A DNA stretch of 64,000 bases from Algoriphagus sp. PAP.12 (GCF_026652115.1 NZ_JAPPSQ010000001.1:496001-560000), one strand, 5' to 3'; positions 1 to 8,713 are shown, numbered from the stretch's first letter. The notes: generated from the letters alone by a model not told the origin. Translations and numbers: made by a program.

Positions 1-1002
1 CCAGGTGGCGGCGGATATATCGCACAAAGAATGCTTTCTGCAAAAGATGAAAAAAATGCAATGGGTGCAACGCTATTCTATAATGTAGCCCATTATGCCA
101 TGAGACCTTGGCCTTGGATTTTAATTGCACTTTCTTCATTGGTGATTTTCCCAAATATCAGCGACCTTCAAGCAGCATTTCCGAATATCCCTGCTGATAA
201 GTTAGGAGATGATTTGGCTTATTCTGCCATGTTGACTTTCCTCCCAACAGGTTTGATTGGGATCGTGTTGGCATCCCTGATTGCAGCTGTGATGTCCACT
301 CTTTCTACTCACCTAAACTGGGGATCTTCCTATGTAGTAAATGATTTCTACCTAAGATTTATTAAGCCTGATGCTTCTGACAAGCAATTGGTAGCGGTTG
401 GTAGAATTTCTACTGTGGTTTTGATGGTCCTATCGGCAATCCTTGCCCTGGCACTTTCCTCTGCTTTGGATGCATTTAATATCCTATTGCAAATCGGTGC
501 TGGTACCGGATTGATCTTTATCCTAAGATGGTTCTGGTGGAGAATCAACGCATTCACTGAGATTTCTGCAATGGCGATTTCTTTCGTAGTTGCGATTTTC
601 TTCGAGGTAATCAATCCAAACATTGATTTGATCCACATTCCTGCTGAGCAGGCATATTTGAAATTGATCTATTCGGTTTCTATCACAACAATCGGATGGT
701 TGTTGGTGACGTTCTTAACTGCTCCAGAGAAAGACGAGGTTTTGTTGAGTTTCTATAGAAAAGTGAGACCTGCAGCTTACGGCTGGAAAAAAGTTTTGGA
801 TAGATTCCCTACTGAAAAGCAAGAGCAAGGACAATTGCCAAAAGAAATTGGTTTGATGCTAGCAGGTACGGTGATGGTTTATTCTGCGCTATTCTCCACA
901 GGTTTCTTTATCTATGGAAATACTCTTGGAGGAATTATCGGAGCTGTAATTGCAATCGCATGTAGCGTTGTAATTATCCGAGCTTGGAAAACGCTACATT
1001 AA
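1..1002 (+). CDS. Sodium:solute symporter (SSS family), 3' part
   Basis: The frame is open from base 1, so the gene starts outside the window; about 333 C-terminal residues are visible. They form a series of hydrophobic helices (for example the stretches around bases 110-170, 215-320, 405-500, 560-610 and 850-990) with charged loops, as in the 13-14-helix solute:sodium symporters. The glycine-rich start followed by IAQRMLSAKDEKNA is the cytoplasmic loop typical of this family. Such proteins use the sodium gradient to import sugars, amino acids, or other small solutes; the substrate cannot be told from this fragment. The stop codon overlaps that of gldD on the opposite strand by four bases, so the two genes converge with no room for a terminator between them. 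Confidence 0.85.
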   Translation, partial: PGGGGYIAQRMLSAKDEKNAMGATLFYNVAHYAMRPWPWILIALSSLVIFPNISDLQAAFPNIPADKLGDDLAYSAMLTFLPTGLIGIVLASLIAAVMSTLSTHLNWGSSYVVNDFYLRFIKPDASDKQLVAVGRISTVVLMVLSAILALALSSALDAFNILLQIGAGTGLIFILRWFWWRINAFTEISAMAISFVVAIFFEVINPNIDLIHIPAEQAYLKLIYSVSITTIGWLLVTFLTAPEKDEVLLSFYRKVRPAAYGWKKVLDRFPTEKQEQGQLPKEIGLMLAGTVMVYSALFSTGFFIYGNTLGGIIGAVIAIACSVVIIRAWKTLH

Positions 1003-1571
1003 TCTAAAAATTTGACGGAATTCATCAGGTGGGCCATGTCCACCTTGATGTATTCTATCACTGGAGCCAAAGAATCATTTTTCATTGCGGTATTAAAATA
1101 CAGGGCTCCACGCAAAAAGTGATCTGTTGAATCAGTCACAAAGAATTGAAACTGGGTAGGCACTTCTCCAGTCAATTCCACAACTACTCCAGTATAGCCG
1201 TTCGGCGTTACCAACACATTTTCAGAGATCCCATAGGCCATTTTCTGATGCTTTGCTGTCAAATTGAAAGCATCATTGCTCAAAGTCCTGAAATCATATT
1301 GCTCGTTGATAGGCTTATATGTCAAATGCACTTTTGCCTCAAACCCCTGATAATCCAGGTTGATCCAATATTTCTCTTTGAGATTGAAGGAATCAGGCTC
1401 CACCAAGCTATGAACCGAGTATTCAAGACTGTAAGGATAATCTCCTTGAAGAGTTGAAAAATTATGAGAAGGCAAATCTATTCGATTATAACCCGGAGGC
1501 TTGGGAAGATAGGTTTCTTCGCAGGAACTCAAAATACCAATTGCTAAACCGAACAAGATTAATTTTCTCAT
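999..1571 (-). CDS. gldD: Gliding motility lipoprotein GldD
   Basis: A 190-residue lipoprotein: the N-terminus MRKLILFGLAIGILSSC is a signal peptide with lipobox LSSC (Cys17). It is followed by the family hallmark PKPPGYNRIDLP. GldD is one of the proteins needed for gliding motility and type IX secretion in Bacteroidota, anchored in the outer or inner membrane; its exact biochemical role is not settled. Length fits the family (about 190). The start at 1571 is the only ATG that gives a signal peptide. The usual gldD neighbours are not visible, since it sits at the window edge opposite a transporter. The identification is from recognised motif and length, without a database search. Confidence 0.88.
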   Translation of the reverse strand: MRKLILFGLAIGILSSCEETYLPKPPGYNRIDLPSHNFSTLQGDYPYSLEYSVHSLVEPDSFNLKEKYWINLDYQGFEAKVHLTYKPINEQYDFRTLSNDAFNLTAKHQKMAYGISENVLVTPNGYTGVVVELTGEVPTQFQFFVTDSTDHFLRGALYFNTAMKNDSLAPVIEYIKVDMAHLMNSVKFLD

Positions 1572-1649
1572 GTCCTAAAATTAGACTTTGGATTTGAATT
1601 GATTGGGGAAAAGTTGAAATTTATGAAAATAACCAAGACCTCTTTAAAC

Positions 1650-2180
1650 ATGAAAAAGACATTTACAACACTAGTTTTTAGTTTGGCAACAGGCCTATTC
1701 GTCTGCCTTGCTGGATTTTCTACTGCTCAAACCACCATGGATGAGTTTTTAAGCAAATGGAATAATAGCAAGCAATTCACGATTGATGTTTTGAATAAAA
1801 TGCCTGATTCAGGTATGGATTACAAAACGGATCCGGAAGCAATGAGTTTCAAAGAACAAATACATCATATTGGAAATGCAATTGTGGGTATTTCTCAGGG
1901 ATTCTTAGGGGGACCAGATCCGGGATTTACCATTGATGTGACCACCGCCAGCAAAGCTGAATTGGCTGATTATGTAGGAAAGGCCTATGACTATGGTGCC
2001 AAAGTCATGAAATCTCTGACTTCTGAGCAAGCTGGTGAAATGATGGAAGTATTTGGAAGTAACGTATCTAAAAGACAAGTAATGGCTCTATTGATGGACC
2101 ATAGTACTCATCACAGAGGCTCGGCAATTGCTTACTTGAGAGCAAACGGGGTAGAACCGCCTGCATTCGTAGGATTCTAA
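1650..2180 (+). CDS. Secreted DinB-family protein
   Basis: A 176-residue protein with a clear signal peptide (MKKTF...FSTAQ, cleavage near residue 27). The remainder fits a DinB/YfiT four-helix bundle: an early His pair in KEQIHHIGN and a late motif in MALLMDHSTHHRGSAIAYLR, giving a possible three-His metal site. DinB-fold proteins are metal-binding, several being thiol transferases, but the role of exported forms is unknown. Upstream in-frame starts at 1599 (TTG) and 1623 (ATG) would put charged residues ahead of the signal peptide, so the ATG at 1650 is preferred. A strong hairpin terminator follows at 2203-2234. Confidence 0.75.
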   Translation: MKKTFTTLVFSLATGLFVCLAGFSTAQTTMDEFLSKWNNSKQFTIDVLNKMPDSGMDYKTDPEAMSFKEQIHHIGNAIVGISQGFLGGPDPGFTIDVTTASKAELADYVGKAYDYGAKVMKSLTSEQAGEMMEVFGSNVSKRQVMALLMDHSTHHRGSAIAYLRANGVEPPAFVGF

Positions 2181-2202
2181 AGTCAAATAATCGAAAATGA
2201 AG

Positions 2203-2234
2203 AAGGCCTGACGTTTTAATAAATGTCAGGCCTT
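2203..2234. terminator. Bidirectional rho-independent terminator
   Basis: A perfect 10-bp stem, AAGGCCTGAC paired with GTCAGGCCTT, with a 12-base loop, followed by T-rich DNA. It lies between the rightward DinB-like gene and the leftward small membrane peptide and can serve both. Confidence 0.85.
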
Positions 2235-2253
2235 TTATTTTTATTCATTTTCA

Positions 2254-2406
2254 TCAGACTGTGCGGCCTGAGATCAATCTCAATAAAATAGCAACTACTG
2301 CTAATACCAATAGGATGTGGATCAATCCACCAACGCTATACACAAAGAATCCAAAGATCCATCCAATAATCAAAATCACTGCGATTAAATAAAGTAAAGA
2401 ATTCAT
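2254..2406 (-). CDS. Small Lmo0937-type membrane peptide
   Basis: A 50-residue frame. Two hydrophobic segments fill most of it: residues 4-23 (LLYLIAVILIIGWIFGFFVY) and 28-45, separated by SVGGL, with a short basic tail RLISGRTV. This is the layout of the lmo0937/DUF5670 family of tiny membrane proteins that are common and often multicopy in Bacteroidota. The function of the family is unknown; in some bacteria members respond to stress. The start is ATG at 2406; the stop lies 20 bases from the shared terminator, and nothing else occupies this interval. It stands alone, with about 200 non-coding bases upstream. Confidence 0.75.
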   Translation of the reverse strand: MNSLLYLIAVILIIGWIFGFFVYSVGGLIHILLVLAVVAILLRLISGRTV

Positions 2407-2577
2407 TTTCTTGTTTTTTGGTTGAACACTCTACTTATTTCAATCAAGGTGCCTATTCCTTAAAAAAGGGGTAAAACTGCGTTTCTGAACTCCAATGGCT
2501 TATTTTTCAAATAATTAAATCTTGTAGATCAGGAATTCTCCCCAATTTTATTCCTCAGCTTGGGAAAATTTTTTCAC

Positions 2578-2605
2578 AAAAAAATCCCGACCATCAGGCC
2601 GGGAT
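2578..2605 (-). terminator. Terminator of the kynurenine/nitroreductase operon
   Basis: Read leftward, ATCCCG and CGGGAT form a stem around a 10-base loop, followed directly by seven T residues. It sits 6 bases beyond the nitroreductase stop codon. Confidence 0.8.
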
Positions 2606-2610
2606 ATCTT

Positions 2611-3219
2611 TTATTCTGTAATCCACGCTACTTTTTCAGCAATTGGCTCTCTTTTGCCGGCAGGCCAATTTTCAATTCCCGGCTTTGCAACATAGAAAAA
2701 GCCCATCAGCATATCCTCTCCTTCCAAACCGAAGTCTTCGCGAGCTTCTGGCCAGAAAGTAGGTCCGCCTGTTCCCCAATAAGCCGCCAGTCCATGAGCT
2801 GAAGCTGTCAAATACATGTTTTGAACCGCCATAGAAACCGCAGCGATCTCTTCCATCACTGGGATGCCAGAACCTTCAGTTCTTTTCATCAAAATCGCAA
2901 TCACGTGAGATGCTTTCAAAGGATTCTCTTTGAATTTATTGAAAGTGGCTTCGATAAATGGAGTTCCATTTTTCTCAGCTCTCATTTTGTAAAGGTTTGC
3001 CTGGTAATCAGCAAACTTTTTCAGCCCTTCACCTTTGTAGACAATGAATCTCCAAGGTTGCGTCAATTTATGAGTCGGGGCCCAATTGGCATTTTCCAAC
3101 ATCTCTTCGATGATAGCATCATCTACTGGATCGTTTTCTTTGAATTGGGATACAAAAAGGGAACGTCTCCCTCTGATAATTTTGGTTACCTCTTCTGTGT
3201 TAAAGTCAGGTCTTTGCAT
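2611..3219 (-). CDS. Nitroreductase family protein (FMN oxidoreductase)
   Basis: A 202-residue protein of the NfsB/YdjA-like nitroreductase superfamily. It carries the FMN-binding arginines near the N-terminus (RGRRSLF), the conserved NANWAPTHKLTQPWRFIVY block, and the C-terminal AHGLAAYWGTGGP segment. These enzymes use NAD(P)H to reduce nitro groups, quinones or flavins. Only 16 bases separate its start from the stop of kynurenine monooxygenase, and a terminator follows directly, so it is the last gene of the kynurenine operon. A role in the pathway, for example supplying reduced flavin or handling a quinone product, is an inference. The physiological substrate cannot be read from the sequence. 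Confidence 0.85.
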   Translation of the reverse strand: MQRPDFNTEEVTKIIRGRRSLFVSQFKENDPVDDAIIEEMLENANWAPTHKLTQPWRFIVYKGEGLKKFADYQANLYKMRAEKNGTPFIEATFNKFKENPLKASHVIAILMKRTEGSGIPVMEEIAAVSMAVQNMYLTASAHGLAAYWGTGGPTFWPEAREDFGLEGEDMLMGFFYVAKPGIENWPAGKREPIAEKVAWITE

Positions 3220-3235
3220 AAAGTAAAATATAATC

Positions 3236-4588
3236 TTAAACCGCTTTCGCAGTTTCCATTTTATTGATGATTTCCTCGTAATCTAGCTTATCCCAATTTT
3301 CTGTGATCAAAGGATCTTCCATTACTCTGTCCATGATTTCTTCTTGCAATTTTCCTTGAGCATAAGCCTCCGCATAGCCCATATCTGAGAAAGTCACCAT
3401 AGAATACAATGGGATCCAGTCATTGGGATAGAGGTCATTCAGCTTAGCTTCAATTTTCTTACGAAGAACAAACTTTGGATCAGCCACTGAATCTCTCATT
3501 TCTATGAAGTTTTCCATTGCCAATTGACAAATCGCGTCTGTATCCAGTTTTCTGTTCTTTTGGAATTTTTCGAATACCAAATCCCAAGAATTCAAGCCAT
3601 ACTTTTCCAACAAGCCATTCAAAATGAAGCAGTCCTCAAAACCACAATTCATCCCCTGTCCATAGAAAGGAACCATCGCATGGGAAGCATCGCCCAACAA
3701 AATGCTATGTCCTTGTACCCAAGGGAAGCATTCTACATTGATCAAGGCTGCTGTAGGATTTTTGAAGAATTCAGTCTTCAAATCTGGCATTAATTGATAG
3801 GCATCATCAAAATAATGTCTGAAAACTGACTCCAAATCCTTTTCGTCATTGATTTTATCAAAACATACTTTGGTGCCTTGGAAAGGAAGGAAAAGTGTAC
3901 AGGTGAATGACTTATCCGGATTCGGAAGAGCGATCAACATGAACTTTCCTCTAGGCCAGATATGAAGAGCATTCGGGTCCATGGCAAACTCTCCATCAGC
4001 AGTAGCTGGGATTGTCAATTCTTTATAGCCATGGCTTAAATATTCTTGCTTGTAATTGAAGCGGATTTGCTTTTGCATGGAAAGACGAAGCGCAGAATAG
4101 GCTCCATCAGCACCAACGATTACCGGAGCATGCTTCTTTTTGATCCCATCTTTGGTTTCAAAAGTGATTTCCTGACTTTGGAAATCCACCTCTAAGCATT
4201 TGTGTTCAAACTCCAAGTGAGCACCCAATCTTTCTGCTTCTTCAGCTAACAATTGGTTGAATTTTCCCCTGGAAATAGAGTAGATGGCCTGGTTGTCTTT
4301 TCCGTAAGGAATGAAAGAAGTACCACCGTGCTCGTCATGGATTTTACGACCATACATAGGAATCGCCAAAGGCAAAACCTGATCTTTCAATCCAACTTGC
4401 TCTAAACTTTTCCAACCTCGATGGCTCAAAGCCATGTTGATGGAACGGCCACCTTCGTAATAGGGAGTTTTGCGTTTATCGGGTCTTTTGTCATAAATCG
4501 TGACATCCAAACCTTGACGCTTGAGATATATTGCCATCAAAGAGCCAATCAAACCAGCTCCCAAGACAGTTATTTCATTCTGTTTCAT
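3236..4588 (-). CDS. kmo: Kynurenine 3-monooxygenase
   Basis: A 450-residue flavoprotein hydroxylase that converts L-kynurenine to 3-hydroxykynurenine with NADPH and oxygen. The N-terminus has the FAD dinucleotide fold VLGAGLIGSLMAIYLKRQG followed by an acidic/basic pair (YDKR). The middle has GADGAYSALR, and the second FAD motif is GDASHAMVPFYGQGMNCGFEDC around residues 297-318. The length matches bacterial KMO, and the C-terminus lacks the long membrane tail of the mitochondrial enzyme. It lies between kynureninase (24 bases upstream) and the nitroreductase (16 bases downstream), which fixes its pathway role. Start is ATG at 4588. Confidence 0.93.
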   Translation of the reverse strand: MKQNEITVLGAGLIGSLMAIYLKRQGLDVTIYDKRPDKRKTPYYEGGRSINMALSHRGWKSLEQVGLKDQVLPLAIPMYGRKIHDEHGGTSFIPYGKDNQAIYSISRGKFNQLLAEEAERLGAHLEFEHKCLEVDFQSQEITFETKDGIKKKHAPVIVGADGAYSALRLSMQKQIRFNYKQEYLSHGYKELTIPATADGEFAMDPNALHIWPRGKFMLIALPNPDKSFTCTLFLPFQGTKVCFDKINDEKDLESVFRHYFDDAYQLMPDLKTEFFKNPTAALINVECFPWVQGHSILLGDASHAMVPFYGQGMNCGFEDCFILNGLLEKYGLNSWDLVFEKFQKNRKLDTDAICQLAMENFIEMRDSVADPKFVLRKKIEAKLNDLYPNDWIPLYSMVTFSDMGYAEAYAQGKLQEEIMDRVMEDPLITENWDKLDYEEIINKMETAKAV

Positions 4589-4612
4589 GTGGATTTTATT
4601 CTCCTCGCTCTT

Positions 4613-5890
4613 TTAAGCGAATTTTTTGATGGATTGTTCCAAAATTTTCGCAAATCTGTAAACATCCATATAGCTATTATAAAGAGGGGTAGGGGCCAAT
4701 CTAATCACATTTGGGTTTCTCCAATCACCCACTACTCCATGTTGATACCACTCATCGAAGACAGCCTTACCGCCACGATGAATCAGCAAAGATAACTGAC
4801 AACCTCTTTCCGAGGGATTTTCTGGGGTAATAATTTCCAAAATGCCTGATTCTCCGCTGATTTCACGGATCAAATACTCCATATAGCCTGTCAGGGAAAT
4901 ACTTTTATCCCTCAAATTTTCGATTCCGGCTTCCATAAAAATATCCAATGATGCCTGATGGGCTGCTAAAGCCAAGATATTGGTATTGGCCAATTGCCAA
5001 CCATCAGCTCCAAACATGGGAAGGAATCCTTTCTCCATCTTAAAACGCTGGCCTTCATCATGACCCCACCAACCAGCAAATCGAGGTAAATCCGGTCTTT
5101 CGGCGAATCGTTCATGAACATATATTCCGGAAATATTCCCAGGGCCGGAATTCATATACTTATAACTACACCAAGTGGCAAAATCCACATCCCAATCATG
5201 CAATTTCAACAGTGCGTTTCCTGCAGCATGCGCCAAATCAAATCCCGCAAAAGCTCCCACTTCATGAGCAACTTTGGTGATGGCTTCCAAATCAAATAGC
5301 TGTCCCGAATAATATTGGATACCCGCCATATTGACCAAAGCCAAAGCATCCCCCTGCTTTTTGATTTCAGCTACAATATCCTCCGTTCTCAGGGTATGTT
5401 CACCAGATCTAGGCTTCAATTCCACAATGACTTCTTCTGGATTTAGTCCGTGGAACTTCACCTGAGTTTCCAACATGTATTGATCTGATGGAAAAGCTCC
5501 TGCCTCCACGATAATCTTATATCTCTTGGCAGTTGGTCGATAGAATGAAACCATCAACAGGTGCAAATTCACACTGAGATTGTTCATCGCCACCACTTCA
5601 TGCTCATGAGCTCCCATGATTTCAGCTAGAGCCGGCTTGGATTTATTCTTCGCATAAAACCAGGCATCTTCTCCATGAAAGTGCCCATCTACAGCCATCT
5701 GGGCCCAGTTATGAAGCTCTCGATCCAATCCCTTTCGAACGGTTTTAGGCTGAAGGCCCAATGAGTTTCCGCAGAAATAAATAGCTTCCCCCCCATTCAC
5801 CTGAGGGAAAATGAATTGATCTCTAAACTTCGCCAAAGGATCTTTTTGATCCATTTCCCTAGCAAAGGATTCTGAATATTGGTAGTTCAT
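4613..5890 (-). CDS. kynU: Kynureninase
   Basis: A 425-residue PLP enzyme of aminotransferase fold type I that cleaves 3-hydroxykynurenine to 3-hydroxyanthranilate and alanine. Visible family marks are the FCGNSLGLQPK block near the N-terminus, FDLAHAAGN, and the PLP-lysine segment WCSYKYMNSGPGN. The frame is open 12 codons further up, but that extension begins at an unlikely site, so the ATG at 5890 (MNYQYSESFAREMD) is used. It is separated by 118 bases from the dioxygenase gene upstream and by 24 from kmo downstream. The three genes are co-directional and catalyse consecutive steps, so one operon is likely. Confidence 0.93.
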   Translation of the reverse strand: MNYQYSESFAREMDQKDPLAKFRDQFIFPQVNGGEAIYFCGNSLGLQPKTVRKGLDRELHNWAQMAVDGHFHGEDAWFYAKNKSKPALAEIMGAHEHEVVAMNNLSVNLHLLMVSFYRPTAKRYKIIVEAGAFPSDQYMLETQVKFHGLNPEEVIVELKPRSGEHTLRTEDIVAEIKKQGDALALVNMAGIQYYSGQLFDLEAITKVAHEVGAFAGFDLAHAAGNALLKLHDWDVDFATWCSYKYMNSGPGNISGIYVHERFAERPDLPRFAGWWGHDEGQRFKMEKGFLPMFGADGWQLANTNILALAAHQASLDIFMEAGIENLRDKSISLTGYMEYLIREISGESGILEIITPENPSERGCQLSLLIHRGGKAVFDEWYQHGVVGDWRNPNVIRLAPTPLYNSYMDVYRFAKILEQSIKKFA

Positions 5891-6008
5891 GTAATGAATT
5901 ACAAGTTTTAAAGTCGGAAGGTTCAAAGGTTCAAAGTTTTAAGATGGCCCAAATAGTGTGGGTCAACTTTACCACTTTTTAACCTTCCCACCTTTCAACT
6001 CATTTGGT
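5891..6008. other. Non-coding spacer inside the kynurenine operon
   Basis: This 118-base gap holds a direct repeat of AGGTTCAA (around 5921-5937) and, near 5976-5998, roughly complementary AACCTTCCCACCTTTCAAC. The two halves could pair into an imperfect hairpin. No open frame or clear promoter is seen. It may be a processing or attenuation site, or neutral repeat debris of the kind common in Bacteroidota. Confidence 0.35.
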
Positions 6009-6521
6009 CTATTTTGTCATCACAGTCCCGCAGTTTTTGCAGGTACAGTTTTCAGGATTGTTCCAAAATCTATCCATAATCGGAGGCAATTGATTGACGA
6101 TATCAGTCAACTCAACATACTCTTCGTAAAGCAAATTTCCACAGTTCTCGCAATGCCAGATAAAGCCATCTTTCTCACCTGCTCTTCTGTATCTTTCTAC
6201 CACTAGGCCTACTGTATTGGCAGGTCTTCTTGGAGAATGAGGAACTTTTGGAGGCAAAAGGAAAATTTCTCCTTCCTTAATAGGAATATCTTTTGGCTTG
6301 CCATCCTCGATCACCTTAAGAACGATATCCCCTTCCAATTGATAGAAAAACTCCTCTCCCTCATCATAGTGATAGTCCTTTCGAGAATTGGGTCCTCCGA
6401 CAACCATGATAATGAAATCATCATTCCCTTTGTAAACTTGCTGATTGCCAACAGGTGGTTTTAAAAGATGTCTGTTATCATCAATCCATTTTTTGAAATT
6501 GAAAGGTTGGGACAAGGCCAT
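6009..6521 (-). CDS. haao: 3-Hydroxyanthranilate 3,4-dioxygenase
   Basis: A 170-residue cupin dioxygenase that opens 3-hydroxyanthranilate to 2-amino-3-carboxymuconate semialdehyde, which closes spontaneously to quinolinate. The catalytic iron site is visible as His and Glu in KDYHYDEGEEFFYQ and a later His in VPHSPRRP. The C-terminal tail carries two CxxC pairs, WHCENCGN and CTCKNCG, the rubredoxin-like second metal site of bacterial HAAO. It is the promoter-proximal gene of the operon, diverging from the dipeptidase across 121 bases. Tryptophan dioxygenase, kynurenine formamidase, nadC and the ACMS decarboxylase are not in the window, so the end product (NAD or full catabolism) is open. Confidence 0.93.
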   Translation of the reverse strand: MALSQPFNFKKWIDDNRHLLKPPVGNQQVYKGNDDFIIMVVGGPNSRKDYHYDEGEEFFYQLEGDIVLKVIEDGKPKDIPIKEGEIFLLPPKVPHSPRRPANTVGLVVERYRRAGEKDGFIWHCENCGNLLYEEYVELTDIVNQLPPIMDRFWNNPENCTCKNCGTVMTK

Positions 6522-6642
6522 AATTAGATTTTTTTAGTGGAAAAGGGCATTCTCAACAGGATTTTCGCCCAATTGAATTAGGTACTAAAAGTATTAAAAA
6601 ACACGCGTTTTTTTCCCTTACTTTGTTCAAAAGGCCGAATTC

Positions 6643-7623
6643 ATGTCATTACCAATTATTGACCTACACTGCGATTTACTTTCTTACTTAGCTCGAATCC
6701 CTGAGGCAAGTCCATTTGCAGGAGATGAGATTGCCTGTGCTTTTCCACATCTTAAATCAGGAAATGTCCAAGTCCAGGTTTGCGCGATTTACACAGATGT
6801 TAGACCTATTTCCATGGATTTGGCTTGGAAGCAGGCAGAAAAATATAATGAATTAATAACCCAAGAAAAGGACTCTTTTTCGGCCTTTGATTGCAAAAAT
6901 CTTCCTTCAGATGGGACTGTTTCACTTTTCGCATCCATTGAAAATGCTGCAGGATTGGGAAATGAGGAAGCCTCTTGGGATGAGATTTATGCTCAGTTTG
7001 ACAGGATACTCGAGAAAACAGAAAAACTTGCCTATATAGGCTTGACCCACCATACTGAAAATAGATTCGGAGGAGGAAATTATACAGAAGGAATCGGTCT
7101 GAAGGACGATGGCAAAAAACTACTCGATTACATGAGCGGAAAGAAAATCCCAGTCGACTTTAGCCATACATCGGATCTTCTTGCTGAGGGAATCTTAAAT
7201 CATATAGCTCAAGCTAATTTGGATATTCCAATCATTGCAAGTCACTCGAATTATCGAGCTATTTGGGATCATAAAAGAAACTTGCCTGATGAGTTTGCTC
7301 AGGAAATTATCCAAAGGAAAGGAATAATCGGGGTGAATTTCCTTCGTGCTTTTTTAGATACTGATGTTCCTGAAAGGTTGTTTGAACATATCCTTCATGG
7401 ATTTGAATTGGGTGGAAAAAATGCACAGGCTTTTGGAGCGGACTACTTTTATACCAAGGATTTTGGAGATCCTAATCGATTTCCATTTTATTTCCCATTA
7501 GCGGAAGATGCCAGCAAATACCCAAGTTTGTTGGAAAGTTTGAGTAGCAAATTGGATTCAGAGTCTCTTGAAAATCTAGCTTACAAAAACGTACTAACTT
7601 TCTACCAAACCCTCCACAGCTGA
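6643..7623 (+). CDS. Membrane-dipeptidase family (M19) hydrolase
   Basis: A 326-residue metallopeptidase of the renal dipeptidase family. Metal ligands are visible in order: IDLHCDLLSY (HxD near residue 9), a Glu in SIENAAGLG, GLTHHTENRFGGG, DFSHTSD and ASHSNYRAI. No signal peptide is present, so it should act in the cytoplasm. M19 enzymes cleave dipeptides, often with D-residues at the C-terminal side. The stop codon shares one base with the start of the next gene (TGATG), so the two are translationally coupled. The 5' region to the haao gene contains TTACTTTG at about 6618, close to a -7 element but without a clear -33 box. Confidence 0.85.
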   Translation: MSLPIIDLHCDLLSYLARIPEASPFAGDEIACAFPHLKSGNVQVQVCAIYTDVRPISMDLAWKQAEKYNELITQEKDSFSAFDCKNLPSDGTVSLFASIENAAGLGNEEASWDEIYAQFDRILEKTEKLAYIGLTHHTENRFGGGNYTEGIGLKDDGKKLLDYMSGKKIPVDFSHTSDLLAEGILNHIAQANLDIPIIASHSNYRAIWDHKRNLPDEFAQEIIQRKGIIGVNFLRAFLDTDVPERLFEHILHGFELGGKNAQAFGADYFYTKDFGDPNRFPFYFPLAEDASKYPSLLESLSSKLDSESLENLAYKNVLTFYQTLHS

Positions 7624-8234
7624 TGTCTTCCCATCATTTTGTCAAAGAACAACAAGAGCCGGCAGTTTTGATTTTGGATACCCAAGGAATTTCCTTTGAC
7701 TCCATCAGTCCATTGTTGGAATGGGTTCCGACGGTCCTGATTGCCGAAAATTGCGTAGATCAAGTACTCTCTTGGGGAATCAAAATCGATGTGGTTTTAG
7801 CGAGTGAAGACTTTCAAAAGGCAAATCTGAATCTTTTGGAAGAACAATATCCATTGAGATTTTACACTTCCTCAACTGATAATTTTTTAGCTGATGGACT
7901 CCATTATTTAATGGCTTCCAATCATCAAGCAGCTCATCTGGTAGGGTTTCCACATGAAAAGGCATTGGAGCTCGGACTATTTTTGGAAAAAATGGATCTC
8001 ACGATACAAGAAGCAGAATGGAAATTTTATCCCGTGAAAGGCGGAAAATTCAAGAAGTGGTTCCGATCTAGTGATATCGAAATTTTTGGACAGGAAGGAT
8101 TACCGGTAGAATTGGAAAACGAGAACGGCAAACTCATTTTACCCCTTACTTTTGTGACGATTTTGGAAGTTCCAGAAGGCTTTACTGAAATACAGGCTCC
8201 AGGAGTTTTTTGGATTGGAGAGAGAACTACTTAA
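7623..8234 (+). CDS. Thiamine-pyrophosphokinase-like protein, catalytic motifs altered
   Basis: A 203-residue soluble protein. Residues 15-100 can be laid over the N-terminal domain of thiamine pyrophosphokinase: a VLIAENCVDQVLSWGIKIDVV stretch where TPK has its substrate-domain strand-helix-strand. But the usual GDxDS signature is replaced by ASEDF (residues 60-64) and the ND.TK motif by TDNFLAD. It may be a divergent or inactive TPK, or a different nucleotide/pterin pyrophosphokinase-fold protein. Its start overlaps the dipeptidase stop, implying coupled expression. Its stop overlaps by four bases the stop of msrC on the other strand. The name is a tentative fold-level guess. Confidence 0.5.
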   Translation: MSSHHFVKEQQEPAVLILDTQGISFDSISPLLEWVPTVLIAENCVDQVLSWGIKIDVVLASEDFQKANLNLLEEQYPLRFYTSSTDNFLADGLHYLMASNHQAAHLVGFPHEKALELGLFLEKMDLTIQEAEWKFYPVKGGKFKKWFRSSDIEIFGQEGLPVELENENGKLILPLTFVTILEVPEGFTEIQAPGVFWIGERTT

Positions 8235-8713
8235 AGCGTTCCCGACAAAACAGCCATCAACTTTTCTAAATAAAGCTGATCGGTTTCGTCGAAATCATTC
8301 AATTGATCGCTATCCACATCCAAGACCATGGCAACTTCTGATCCTTTGAACACGGGAACGACAATTTCTGATCTGGAAGCTGAACTGCAGGCAATATGTC
8401 CGGGAAATGCATCCACATCCGGCACCAATTGAGTTGTGGCATCTTTCCAAGCCGTACCACAAACCCCCTTCCCTAAATTGATTCGAGTACAGGCAATCGG
8501 TCCCTGAAATGGTCCCAATACTAATTGCTCACCTTTGACCACGTAGAATCCAACCCAGAAAAAATCAAAGGCCTGCTTCAGTGCCGCTGCGATGTTGGAA
8601 AGGTTGGCATACATATCCGGTTCTCCAGAAATCAAAGCTTCGATTTGCGGAAGAACAGCTTCATATTGCTCTGCTTTTGTTGCAGATTGGGGAACGTATA
8701 GATTTTCAGACAT
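8231..8713 (-). CDS. msrC: Free methionine-(R)-sulfoxide reductase (GAF domain)
   Basis: A 160-residue single GAF domain. The family cysteines are visible in PIACTRIN, GKGVCGTAW and GHIACSSASRSEIVVP, the set used by fRMsr for reducing free L-methionine-R-sulfoxide with a disulfide exchange to thioredoxin. FFWVGFYVV and DVDSDQLNDFD are also typical. Its ATG at 8713 lies inside the last codons of ribD (8-base overlap), so it is translated from the ribD message. A methionine-repair enzyme next to riboflavin synthesis suggests shared redox regulation only by inference. Confidence 0.88.
   Translation of the reverse strand: MSENLYVPQSATKAEQYEAVLPQIEALISGEPDMYANLSNIAAALKQAFDFFWVGFYVVKGEQLVLGPFQGPIACTRINLGKGVCGTAWKDATTQLVPDVDAFPGHIACSSASRSEIVVPVFKGSEVAMVLDVDSDQLNDFDETDQLYLEKLMAVLSGTL

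Noticed and set aside
1599-1649. N-terminal extension of the DinB-like protein
   Set aside because: It begins at TTG and would push the signal peptide away from the N-terminus.
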